NCBI RefSeq assembly: GCF_013170845.1
Contig: NZ_CP033367.1
Location: forward strand, 4,775,001 to 4,839,000
From: Mesorhizobium loti R88b
GTDB taxonomy: Bacteria > Pseudomonadota > Alphaproteobacteria > Rhizobiales > Rhizobiaceae
Direction of reading: 5' to 3'
Length of the DNA: 64,000 nt
Positions 41,821 to 49,650 of the stretch are shown piece after piece (within the stretch, counting starts at the first letter, position 1; each line of letters starts with the position of its first letter). Under the pieces are notes generated by a model. The model was not told where the DNA came from. It saw only the letters and a list, made by a program, of their open reading frames with translations, and ran no database searches. A program made the translations under genes and the position numbers.

Positions 41821-42615
41821 ATGAAAAATCGCCGCCGCATTTATGAAGGCAAGGCCAAGATCCTCTATGAGGGACCTGAACCCGGCACGCTGATCCAGTT
41901 CTTCAAGGACGACGCCACCGCGTTCAACAAGAAGAAACACGAGGTCATCGACGGCAAGGGTGTGCTCAACAACCGCATTTCCGAGTACATTTTCAACCAC
42001 TTGAACCGCATGGGCATCCCGACCCACTTCATCCGCCGGCTCAACATGCGTGAGCAGTTGATCAAGGAAGTCGAGATCATCCCGCTTGAAGTGGTGGTGC
42101 GCAACGTCGCCGCCGGCTCGCTGTCCAAGCGCCTCGGCATCGAGGAAGGCACCGTTTTGCCGCGCTCGATCATCGAATTCTATTACAAGGCCGACGCGCT
42201 CGACGATCCGATGGTGTCGGAAGAGCACATCACGGCGTTCGGATGGGCGAGCCCGCAGGAAATCGACGATGTCATGGCGCTGGCCATTCGCGTCAACGAC
42301 TTCCTCTCCGGCCTGTTCATGGGCGTCGGCATCCAGCTCGTCGACTTCAAGATCGAGTGCGGCCGCCTGTTCGAGGGCGACATGATGCGCATCGTCGTCG
42401 CCGACGAGATTTCGCCGGACTCCTGCCGCCTGTGGGACGTGGCAACGCAGGACAAGCTCGACAAGGACCGTTTCCGCCGCGACATGGGTGGCCTCGTCGA
42501 AGCCTATCAGGAAGTTGCCCGTCGCCTCGGCATCATGAACGAGAACGAGCCGCCGCGCCCGACCGGCCCAGTGCTTGTCGCCTCGACCGACGGCGTCAAA
42601 GGCAAGCCGCACTGA
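41821..42615 (+). CDS. purC: Phosphoribosylaminoimidazole-succinocarboxamide synthase
   Basis: SAICAR synthetase features: [69 protein letters not shown] and [34 protein letters not shown], which hold the ATP- and CAIR-binding residues. It joins aspartate to CAIR in purine synthesis. Length 264 aa is typical. purS follows after 44 bp. Confidence 0.97.
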   Translation: MKNRRRIYEGKAKILYEGPEPGTLIQFFKDDATAFNKKKHEVIDGKGVLNNRISEYIFNHLNRMGIPTHFIRRLNMREQLIKEVEIIPLEVVVRNVAAGSLSKRLGIEEGTVLPRSIIEFYYKADALDDPMVSEEHITAFGWASPQEIDDVMALAIRVNDFLSGLFMGVGIQLVDFKIECGRLFEGDMMRIVVADEISPDSCRLWDVATQDKLDKDRFRRDMGGLVEAYQEVARRLGIMNENEPPRPTGPVLVASTDGVKGKPH

Positions 42616-42659
42616 TCGCGGCTTGCAAACCCGATACTTAGAACAGGAGCATGTCCAGC

Positions 42660-42902
42660 GTGATCAAGGCCCGCATTACCGTCACCCTCAAGAACGGTGT
42701 TCTCGACCCCCAAGGCAAGGCGATCGAACATGCATTGTCAGGCCTGGGCTTCGGCGGGGTCGGCGCGGTGCGGCAAGGCAAGGTGTTCGATGTCGAACTG
42801 GCAGAAAGCGACAAGGCCAAGGCCGAGGCCGATCTCAAGGCCATGTGCGACAAGCTGCTGGCGAATACGGTGATCGAGAACTACAGCGTAACGCTGGGCT
42901 AA
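42660..42902 (+). CDS. purS: Phosphoribosylformylglycinamidine synthase subunit PurS
   Basis: The protein (M)IKARITVTLKNGVLDPQGKAIEHAL, then GFGGVGAVRQGKVFDVEL, is standard PurS (about 80 aa). AGGAG sits 1 nt before ATG 42651 but 10 nt before GTG 42660, so GTG is preferred and gives the canonical start. PurS bridges PurL and PurQ in the three-part FGAM synthase. Unusually, purQ does not follow directly. Confidence 0.94.
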   Translation: MIKARITVTLKNGVLDPQGKAIEHALSGLGFGGVGAVRQGKVFDVELAESDKAKAEADLKAMCDKLLANTVIENYSVTLG

Positions 42903-42916
42903 CTCCCTGTTTCAAT

Positions 42917-42980
42917 GCAATTTCCCAGGGAAAGCGTTATGCGCTTTCCCTGGGAACCATTTTGCACTTTCCTTGAGTTG
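42917..42980. repeat. Palindromic repeat at the purS junction
   Basis: TTCCCAGGGAAAGCG (42922-42936) and CGCTTTCCCTGGGAA (42942-42956) form a perfect 15-bp hairpin with a 5-nt loop. It resembles the GCAATTCC repeat family (GCAATTTCC at 42917, CACTTTCC near 42965). It starts 14 bp after the purS stop and may end the purC-purS transcript. Confidence 0.75.
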
Positions 42981-43025
42981 GCCTTACGCCGACAACGCCC
43001 GGTTGCCGGCGCGCGATGACCCGGC

Positions 43026-44198
43026 CTAGATGGCTCGTAGATTCTGCGGCTTGCGGACCCACAAATAATAGATCGCGACGGCGCCCGCGATGATCATGAG
43101 CAGCTTGTAGAACATTCGTTTGACATCGCCGCCATCGAAAATCTTGTCGATTCCTTCGAAGCTGGCAGGATTGCGCAGCACTTCTATCCTGGCACCGACC
43201 GATGTCGGGAAATTCACATAAAAATCTCCTTCGACGTCGAACGAGTATTGGCCACCGTCCGGAGCGCGATAGGCAAGCTTTGCGGTCGGGATTTTCGTGA
43301 TGCGCCAAGCACCCGCGCCCGGTGCCGGCGTTGAAGGGACTGGTTCAACCTCCGGAGAGCAATCGGTGCGGGACTGCTCAACCCAGCTCCGCCTGACTTT
43401 GATTTCGAGCACACATTGCATTCCCGTCTCAACCACATTCGCCTCCTGCCGCTCCCAGGTGAAGGTGTGAATGAAGCGGACGACGGCAGGCTTGATTGAC
43501 CATGCTCCCATAAAGAAAAGCGCAGCTGCCAGGATGGTCGCCATTAGCCTGAACACGAATCGTCCAACTGCCATGCGGCGCTGAGACCATTTCAGGGCTT
43601 GCAACTGGATTTTCCTGACCCGCGGATCGTCGGAAAGCTCACCCGGATCTCGCCCGTCAATGATTGCGCGCCGCAGGATCGTCAACACCATCATGCTGGC
43701 CCAACCCAGGATGACGACGATGAGAAGCTGCCAGTATAGTCTGTAGAAAGTGGTGTAGTGGCTGGCGACGCAGGCGTTCGCGAGATCGATCCGCGACATA
43801 CCGTGACGGCCGCCCGCATACCATCCACCGTTTTTTGAAATAAGCGGCACCAGCAACAATACCGTAAGGACCGCCCCTGCCAGGAAAAGCCTGCGGTAAA
43901 CGCGAAAGTCTCTCTTGTAGCTGAAAACGTCAATCAGATCCGAGACGACCAGCCCTGCGGAAATGACACCAAGACCGACTGAAATGATTGCGGTTGCCAG
44001 CAGTAAGCGTGTGAACGAGACAGCGCATGCTCCCAGGTCCGTATCGAGAGAAAGCCAGGTTGAAAAAAGCGTTCCGGTAGAGGGGTTAACGTCCCACATC
44101 AGCATGAACGCAAACGCGCAAAGCGATGCTATGATCGTTGCCGAGACCCACATGCTGCGCCGAACATTTTCGCGCTCTTTGATCTTGTTGCTGTCCAC
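43026..44198 (-). CDS. Orphan membrane protein (390 aa) inserted between purS and purQ
   Basis: Five or more hydrophobic helices (about residues 17-37, 60-88, 106-122, 153-175, 212-235) and a C-terminal one (about 362-380). Between the last two is a beta-rich stretch with CVLEIKVRR, YSFDVEGDFYVNFPTSVGARIEVLRNPASFE, which recalls DUF3592-type modules though the family match is weak. Transcribed against the pur genes. GC appears lower than the neighbours. Function unknown; signs of acquisition. Confidence 0.78.
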   Translation of the reverse strand: MDSNKIKERENVRRSMWVSATIIASLCAFAFMLMWDVNPSTGTLFSTWLSLDTDLGACAVSFTRLLLATAIISVGLGVISAGLVVSDLIDVFSYKRDFRVYRRLFLAGAVLTVLLLVPLISKNGGWYAGGRHGMSRIDLANACVASHYTTFYRLYWQLLIVVILGWASMMVLTILRRAIIDGRDPGELSDDPRVRKIQLQALKWSQRRMAVGRFVFRLMATILAAALFFMGAWSIKPAVVRFIHTFTWERQEANVVETGMQCVLEIKVRRSWVEQSRTDCSPEVEPVPSTPAPGAGAWRITKIPTAKLAYRAPDGGQYSFDVEGDFYVNFPTSVGARIEVLRNPASFEGIDKIFDGGDVKRMFYKLLMIIAGAVAIYYLWVRKPQNLRAI

Positions 44199-44482
44199 TC
44201 GAGCCCCAGTCCTTTGTATGTAAATTCATCTTGCGAGTAGAAGCGTTAACGCCGGGATTCATGCTGTATAAAATCTTCGATATGGTCTCTCAAAGCCCAC
44301 AGACATGGGCGTAGACTTAATCGACAGTAACCGCCTGAAACCTTCGTGGACGCTTTTCAGCAAGAACTCTTGGCCTGGGCGATTTGACCGGCGGGCTCCC
44401 ACTGGTTAGACCGGCAAGCGATATCTCAGATGGACGGACCGGAATTAACCCTCCAAAACACCGTGGCGCGATCGCTTCTCAC

Positions 44483-45034
44483 ATGCCCAACGACACGCAA
44501 GTCTCGAAATTCATGAGCCTGGTCCTGCGGCACGCGCCGCAAGAGGCTGGATTGTCGCTTGACGAAAACGGCTGGGCCGATTTTGACGCGCTTTGTGCGG
44601 TCATCCGGACGAAGTTCGGCGCATCGGCCGCCGACGTTTTGCGCATCGTCGAAGAGAATCCGAAAAAGCGCTTTGCCGTCGATGGCAATCGCATCCGTGC
44701 CGTGCAGGGCCACAGCGTCGATGTCGATCTCGGCCTGCCGCCGTCGGTGCCGCCTGATTTGCTCTATCACGGCACCAAGGAAGAGTTTCTCCCCAGCATT
44801 CTGCGCGAAGGCCTGACCAGCCAGTCACGCCAGCACGTTCACTTGTCAAAGGATGTGGAAACGGCTCTGATCGTGGCGCGGCGCCGTGCCGGGAAAAGTG
44901 CTATCCTGCAAATCGACTCGGCATCCATGACCAAGGACGGGGTGTCATTCTTTCTCTCCGATAACGGTGTCTGGTTGACCAACCACGTTTCACCCCGGTA
45001 TCTCACTCAGATGCTCGAACGGGAATTGCCATGA
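44483..45034 (+). CDS. kptA: RNA 2'-phosphotransferase (KptA/Tpt1)
   Basis: Start at [20 protein letters not shown] (ATG 44483); earlier starts add unconserved sequence. The catalytic tetrad of Tpt1 is visible: Arg16 and His17 (LRHAP), Arg72 (IRAVQGHS) and Arg116 (QSRQHVHLS). [19 protein letters not shown] and [12 protein letters not shown] also match. Tpt1 removes a 2'-phosphate from RNA using NAD; its bacterial role is unclear. The stop overlaps the purQ ATG by 4 bp, so the two are coupled. 183 aa. Confidence 0.94.
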   Translation: MPNDTQVSKFMSLVLRHAPQEAGLSLDENGWADFDALCAVIRTKFGASAADVLRIVEENPKKRFAVDGNRIRAVQGHSVDVDLGLPPSVPPDLLYHGTKEEFLPSILREGLTSQSRQHVHLSKDVETALIVARRRAGKSAILQIDSASMTKDGVSFFLSDNGVWLTNHVSPRYLTQMLERELP

Positions 45035-45699
45035 AATCCGCCGTCGTCCTCCTGCCTGGCCTCAACCGCGACCGCGACATGATTGCGGCGCTGACCAAGA
45101 TTTCCGGCAAGCCGCCCGTCACCGTCTGGCAGACCGATACCGAAATCCCCGATGTCGACCTGATCGCCATTCCGGGCGGCTTTTCCTTCGGCGACTATCT
45201 GCGCTGCGGCGCCATTGCCGCGCGCATGCCGGTGATGCGGGCCGTCGCCGAAAAGGCGGCCAAGGGCGTCACCGTCATCGGCGTCTGCAACGGCTTTCAG
45301 ATTCTGGTCGAGGCGGGCCTATTGCCGGGCGCCTTGATGCGCAACACTTCGCTGAAGTTCGTCTGCCGGCAGGTGAAGCTTGAGATCACCAATGCCAACA
45401 CGATGTTCACCCGCCGCTATCAGCCCGGCCAGATCATCCGAACGCCGGTCGCGCACCATGACGGCAATTATTTCGCCGACGCCGACACGCTTGCCCGCCT
45501 CGAAGGCGAAGGCCAGGTCGTGTTCCGTTATGCCGAGGGTACCAACCCCAACGGCTCGATCAACGACATTGCCGGCATCATCAACGAACAAGGCAATGTG
45601 CTCGGCTTGATGCCGCATCCCGAAAACCTGATCGAAGCAGCCCATGGCGGCAGCGACGGTCGCGGACTGTTCGAAAGTGCGCTCGGCATTGCCGCATGA
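45031..45699 (+). CDS. purQ: Phosphoribosylformylglycinamidine synthase subunit PurQ
   Basis: Glutamine amidotransferase class I with its triad: Cys86 (GVCNGFQ), His196 and Glu198 (MPHPEN). It supplies ammonia to PurL. Length 222 aa matches the small PurQ type. The ATG overlaps the kptA stop. purQ normally abuts purS; here about 2.1 kb separates them. Confidence 0.97.
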   Translation: MKSAVVLLPGLNRDRDMIAALTKISGKPPVTVWQTDTEIPDVDLIAIPGGFSFGDYLRCGAIAARMPVMRAVAEKAAKGVTVIGVCNGFQILVEAGLLPGALMRNTSLKFVCRQVKLEITNANTMFTRRYQPGQIIRTPVAHHDGNYFADADTLARLEGEGQVVFRYAEGTNPNGSINDIAGIINEQGNVLGLMPHPENLIEAAHGGSDGRGLFESALGIAA

Positions 45700-45768
45700 T
45701 ATCACCAAGGCGCATGCCTTGAAAAACAGCCGGACATCAAGTCCGCGTCACATGGGAGAGAGACGGTC

Positions 45769-46434
45769 ATGAAACTCTATTCGCGGCCGTTGTCGCCCTA
45801 CTCATCGATCGTGCGGGCGCTGGCCTACATCAAGGACGTGCCGCTCAAGATCATTGCGCCGCCGCCGGGTTTTCCGATCCCGGAAGAATTTCGCGCCATT
45901 TCGCCGATGAATCGGATTCCGGTGCTGATCACCGGCTCTGGCGAAACCATCGTCGAATCGGTGGTCATCGCCGAATATCTCGAGGAGCGGTTTCCGGAAC
46001 CGGCATTGCTGCCGCCTGACTCCAAGGACCGCGCGCTGGTGCGCATGTTCGCCCGCATCACCGATCTCGACGTGCTGACGCCGACAATGAAGCTTTTCGA
46101 GCTGCATTTCGTCCAGAAGCGAAACAATGCCGAGATCGACGCCCAGTTCGCCCGCTTGCATCACGGGCTGGCGGCGATCGAGGCACGCATGGCGCAAGGC
46201 CCCTTTGCGCTCGGCGACGACATCAGCTTCGCGGATGCCTGGCTGACGCCGACGCGCTTCATCTTCAACAATTTCCGGGCCATGACGGGACATCACGACC
46301 TGCTCGCCGCCTATCCCAAATTCGACGCCTATGAGCAGATCGCTTCGCAGCATCCGGCACTGTCGCGGGTGTGGGGCGAGATGACGGACGGCCAGAAGAT
46401 CTTCCTGTCCGAACTTGAGATGGGTGCCGCTTGA
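45769..46434 (+). CDS. Glutathione S-transferase family protein
   Basis: GST N-terminal thioredoxin-like domain (MKLYSRPLSPYSSIVRALAYIKDVPLKII), with NRIPVLITGSGETIVESVVIAEYLEERFPEP (the glutathione-binding ES motif), then an all-helical C-terminal domain from about residue 90. Ser at the active-site region (SPYSS) suggests a Ser-type class. GGGAGAGA precedes the ATG. The stop overlaps the next frame's TTG. Confidence 0.9.
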   Translation: MKLYSRPLSPYSSIVRALAYIKDVPLKIIAPPPGFPIPEEFRAISPMNRIPVLITGSGETIVESVVIAEYLEERFPEPALLPPDSKDRALVRMFARITDLDVLTPTMKLFELHFVQKRNNAEIDAQFARLHHGLAAIEARMAQGPFALGDDISFADAWLTPTRFIFNNFRAMTGHHDLLAAYPKFDAYEQIASQHPALSRVWGEMTDGQKIFLSELEMGAA

Positions 46435-46838
46435 TCAAGGTGAAGACAATCGCGCTCGTTGCCGCGACAGGCTTTGCCTTGGCATCGTGCCAATCGACTC
46501 CGAAAAGCACGCCTGTCCCGTCGGGCAAGAGTGCGTCGCTGCTGGCCATGGAGCAGGTGGCGATATCCGCCCACAAATGCTGGATCGCCAGCAAGGATCC
46601 GGCCTTCAAGCAATATCAGATGGCCAACGAACTGAACTCGTTCAGCGGTACGCCACGCTTCCTGCTGGTGCCGGCGAAGCAGTATGGCGGCAAGCCGCTG
46701 CTGGTGGTGCAGGCGCAAGGCAATTCGAACCGCGTCGACGCGTTCGGGCCGCTGATGAACGATCCGATCGGCGCGCGCATCAGCTCCGACATTGCCCGCT
46801 GGCAGGCCGGCAATCCGGCCTGCGCCGCAACCGCATAG
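46431..46838 (+). CDS. Small lipoprotein (135 aa)
   Basis: The lipobox is LASC (ALVAATGFALASCQS), so the mature protein would be lipid-anchored. Start choice is between TTG 46431, overlapping the GST stop (TTGA), and GTG 46440. Two more Cys (HKCWIAS, PACAATA) may pair. It follows the GST gene directly and precedes the Pr6Pr gene. Family unknown. Confidence 0.75.
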   Translation: MIKVKTIALVAATGFALASCQSTPKSTPVPSGKSASLLAMEQVAISAHKCWIASKDPAFKQYQMANELNSFSGTPRFLLVPAKQYGGKPLLVVQAQGNSNRVDAFGPLMNDPIGARISSDIARWQAGNPACAATA

Positions 46839-46840
46839 CC

Positions 46841-47482
46841 ATGGGCCGCTTTCTGCAGGTCGCGGGTCTGGTCATAGGTCTGGCCGGGCTCGTCCTGCAG
46901 TTCTGCATCACCATTCCAGCGTCGATGGAAGCCGGCCGCAGCCTGCTTGGCTCGATTGTCTTCTATTTCAGTTTCTTCACTATCCTGACCAACATCAGCG
47001 CCGTGCTGATCTACACCTCGCTGCTGTCATCCAGCTTCTATGCGTGGCTGCCGGCCTTCGCCGGGCCGCGAATGCGCGGAGGGGTCGCTGTTTCGATCAC
47101 GCTGGTCTTCATCGTCTATGCCACGGTTCTGGCGCGGCTCTGGCAGCCGCAGGGCCTGTTCCTGCTCTGCGATGTGCTGCTGCACTATGTGACGCCGGTC
47201 CTGTTCGTGCTGTGGTGGCTGGTCGCGGGTGCCGACGGCAGGACACGTCTGCGCGACGTGTCCTGGTGGGTGCTCTACCCCATCGCGTATCTGGTCTATG
47301 CGCTGGCGCGGGCGCCGTTTGCCGGCGAAGTGCCCTACCCCTTCCTCGACGTCGCCAAGAACGGCGCAACCAGTGTCGCTCTGGCGGCACTGTCCATCAC
47401 GGCGCTGTTTCTGGTGATATGCGTCGTCGCCGTTTTTATCGATCGCGGCATAGGCCATCGCGGGGCCAAACGCGTCCGCTAA
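46841..47482 (+). CDS. Pr6Pr family membrane protein
   Basis: Six membrane segments with the Pr6Pr/FAR-17a-like pattern: FYFSFFTILTNISAVLIY near residues 44-61, LLHYVTPVLFVLWWLVAG and WVLYPIAYLVYALARAPFAGEVPYPFLDV. A weak ribosome site precedes ATG 46841; the gene lies 2 bp after the lipoprotein stop. Function of the bacterial family is unknown. 213 aa. Confidence 0.88.
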   Translation: MGRFLQVAGLVIGLAGLVLQFCITIPASMEAGRSLLGSIVFYFSFFTILTNISAVLIYTSLLSSSFYAWLPAFAGPRMRGGVAVSITLVFIVYATVLARLWQPQGLFLLCDVLLHYVTPVLFVLWWLVAGADGRTRLRDVSWWVLYPIAYLVYALARAPFAGEVPYPFLDVAKNGATSVALAALSITALFLVICVVAVFIDRGIGHRGAKRVR

Positions 47483-47512
47483 TGCATGCCGCGACGCGCC
47501 TTAGGTTGGCCG

Positions 47513-47764
47513 CTATTCCCAGAAAGGCCTGACGCCCTCGCGATGGGCATCGCAGCGGGAAAGGCCGATGTCCTTCAGTTGATCGTCGGTCATCTCAAGC
47601 AATGCCAGCCGGCTGCGCCGACGATCAAGCAAATGGTCGATCCATTTCGCCAGCGAGATCACCACCCACACCAGACGGCTGACAAAGCCGGGACGACCTG
47701 ACGGGCGGCGCGTTTGGCTGGGAAGCGCGGCTCTTGAATGACTGATTGTCGCGATTGTATCCAT
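47513..47764 (-). CDS. DUF1127 protein (83 aa), divergent from MocR gene
   Basis: The C-terminal half HLLDRRRSRLALLEMTDDQLKDIGLSRCDAHREG is a clear DUF1127 domain; the N-terminal part has a basic, Ser-rich segment and a short hydrophobic stretch (VSRLVWVVISLAKWI). GAAAG precedes the ATG. It is head-to-head with the MocR-type regulator gene, with inverted half-sites in the shared spacer. Confidence 0.88.
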   Translation of the reverse strand: MDTIATISHSRAALPSQTRRPSGRPGFVSRLVWVVISLAKWIDHLLDRRRSRLALLEMTDDQLKDIGLSRCDAHREGVRPFWE

Positions 47765-47786
47765 TTTCTTTCTGCCAAAACTCTCA

Positions 47787-47841
47787 ATTGCACCCTTTTT
47801 GGTGCGCGACTGATATGTATTGACTCACAATCCGGTGCAAT
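47787..47841. promoter_or_regulatory. Candidate MocR operator: inverted half-sites
   Basis: ATTGCACC (47787-47794) and GGTGCAAT (47834-47841) are perfect inverted copies 40 bp apart (centre to centre about 47 bp), with an additional GGTGC (47801-47805) forming a close hairpin with the first. They lie between the divergent DUF1127 and MocR genes, and TTGACT (47820) could be a -35 box. MocR regulators bind paired half-sites of this kind. Confidence 0.6.
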
Positions 47842-47857
47842 ATAGAAAATTGTCACC

Positions 47858-49267
47858 ATGACAAATTGGCTTCCAGACCTCACCGGCTCCGGCCCGCTGT
47901 ATCAGCGCCTTGCCGACTCCATTGAGACGGACATCGATCGGGGTGTGATCGATGCCGGCGCAAAGCTGCCGCCGCAGCGGGACCTCGCCTACGATATCGG
48001 CGCCACGGTCGGCACGGTCGGCCGGGCCTATCAATTGCTGCGCGAGCGCGGGCTGGTGAGCGGCGAAGTCGGGCGCGGAACCTATGTGCTGGGACAGCGC
48101 GCCGGAAATGCGAAACCGGAAGCTCCCGATGTCAGCGTGGAAGGCACGCGGTATGTCGATGCGCCCAGGGACAAATTGCGTTTCGACAGCACGGCGGCAC
48201 CCGATATCGGCCAGGGCGCCATTGTCGCCGATGCGCTATCGCGCGTGGCGCAAGACCATCCGCACGAGATTTCAAGCTATACGCGCGATTTCCCCGACCG
48301 CTGGTATGAGGCTGGCGCCCGCTGGCTGTCGCGAAATTCCTTCCGTCCGGCTGCCGATACAATCGTTCCGACGCTCGGCACACATGCAGCGGTGATGGCG
48401 GCGATCGCAGCACTGACCACGCCCGGCGATTATGTTGCCTTCGAGCACCTCACCTACTCGCAGATCTCGCGCAGCGCCGGGCTGATCGGCCGGCGCACGG
48501 CGTTGGTGGCATCGGATGACGAAGGCCTCGACCCGGCCGATTTCGAGCGTGTCTGCGCGCAAAAACATCCCAGGATGATCTTCCTGATGCCGACGGCGCA
48601 AAATCCCACCCTGGTGACCTTGTCGCCGGCGCGTCGCGAGGCGATTGCGCGGGTCGCGCGTGAATACAATGTCATTCTCATCGAAGACGATCTCTACGGC
48701 CACCTGACCGATGACCCGACACCGTTGCTCGCCGAATATGCTCCGGAGAGAACCATTATCGCCGGCGGTCTGTCGAAGTCGGTCGCGGCCGGCATGCGCG
48801 GTGGTTGGCTCTCCTGCCCGCCTGCCTATCGCCACCGTATCCGCGTCGCCCACAAGATGATGACCGGCGGCATGCCCTTCCTGTTGGCAGAGGTGAATGC
48901 CCGGCTGGTGCTTTCCGGCCAGGCCAGCGATATCCGCAAGCGCAGCATCGCCGAAATCAGCGCCCGAATCGCGATCGTGCGTGAGACTCTGGCCGGTTTC
49001 GCCTTCCAGTCTCACGACAGGGTACCCTTCGTCTGGCTGACTTTGCCCGACCCCTGGCTTTCCGGCACCTTCAAGAACGCCTGCCTGGAACACGGCGTGC
49101 TGATCGACGATGAGGACGAGTTCAAGGCCGGCCGCTCCGAACAGGTCTTTCACGGTATCCGCTTCGGCGTTTCGCAGCCCAGACAGCGCGGGGATGTCGC
49201 CGACGGCGTTGCGGTCCTGCGGCGCCTCCTCGATGAGGGCCGCGCCGGCTACGACAGCTTCTCCTGA
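47858..49267 (+). CDS. MocR-type (GntR/aminotransferase) transcriptional regulator
   Basis: An N-terminal GntR winged helix (residues 12-77: LYQRLADSIETDIDRGVI, LPPQRDLAYDIGATVGTVGRAYQLLRERGLV) is fused to a fold-type-I aminotransferase domain with the PLP lysine Lys307 in GGLSKSVAAGMRGGWL. MocR proteins sense PLP or amino compounds. The divergent partner is DUF1127. Full length (469 aa). Confidence 0.92.
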   Translation: MTNWLPDLTGSGPLYQRLADSIETDIDRGVIDAGAKLPPQRDLAYDIGATVGTVGRAYQLLRERGLVSGEVGRGTYVLGQRAGNAKPEAPDVSVEGTRYVDAPRDKLRFDSTAAPDIGQGAIVADALSRVAQDHPHEISSYTRDFPDRWYEAGARWLSRNSFRPAADTIVPTLGTHAAVMAAIAALTTPGDYVAFEHLTYSQISRSAGLIGRRTALVASDDEGLDPADFERVCAQKHPRMIFLMPTAQNPTLVTLSPARREAIARVAREYNVILIEDDLYGHLTDDPTPLLAEYAPERTIIAGGLSKSVAAGMRGGWLSCPPAYRHRIRVAHKMMTGGMPFLLAEVNARLVLSGQASDIRKRSIAEISARIAIVRETLAGFAFQSHDRVPFVWLTLPDPWLSGTFKNACLEHGVLIDDEDEFKAGRSEQVFHGIRFGVSQPRQRGDVADGVAVLRRLLDEGRAGYDSFS

Positions 49268-49283
49268 CGGAGCCAGGCCCGGA

Positions 49284-49448
49284 TCAGCCTTCGGCCTTGA
49301 AGTTCCTGGCTTCCTTTTCGGCCTTGTCCTTGCCGTGCTTTTCAGCCAGTTCCTTGGCCTGTCCAGGCGAAACGTCTGTCGTTTCCGCGATATGCATGGC
49401 CTCCTTGTCCGAGAGGCGATTGTCTTTCTTGCCTTGCTTGGTAGCCAT
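49284..49448 (-). CDS. Small hydrophilic protein (54 aa), EcfG-dependent
   Basis: ATG 49448 has AGGAG upstream. The protein is MATKQGKKDNRLSDKEAMHIAETTDVSPGQAKELAEKHGKDKAEKEA..., highly charged, with a DVSPGQAKELAEKHG segment like those of small DUF3606-type stress proteins. A consensus EcfG promoter lies 29 bp upstream (49477-49501). General-stress protein by inference; activity unknown. Confidence 0.75.
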   Translation of the reverse strand: MATKQGKKDNRLSDKEAMHIAETTDVSPGQAKELAEKHGKDKAEKEARNFKAEG

Positions 49449-49476
49449 GGTCCAGTCTCCTGAGTGGTTGAGACCT

Positions 49477-49501
49477 AACGGCCGGCACATCGTAGCGTTC
49501 C
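49477..49501 (-). promoter_or_regulatory. EcfG-type promoter for the 54-aa gene
   Basis: Minus strand: GGAAC (49501-49497), 16 bases, CGTT (49480-49477). This matches the alphaproteobacterial general-stress sigma consensus GGAAC-N16/17-CGTT exactly. Confidence 0.75.
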
Positions 49502-49650
49502 ATTCGGCCTAGCGTTCCTCGCTGTGAAGGCCATCACGGTCGTCACCTTGTCCTTTCTGTCTTTTTCCTCGATCGACGGGTGTATCGGCCGCAAAGCTTG
49601 CGATATGAGGGGACTCAGAATCCCGCTCCCATGGACATAAATCGCCGCCC

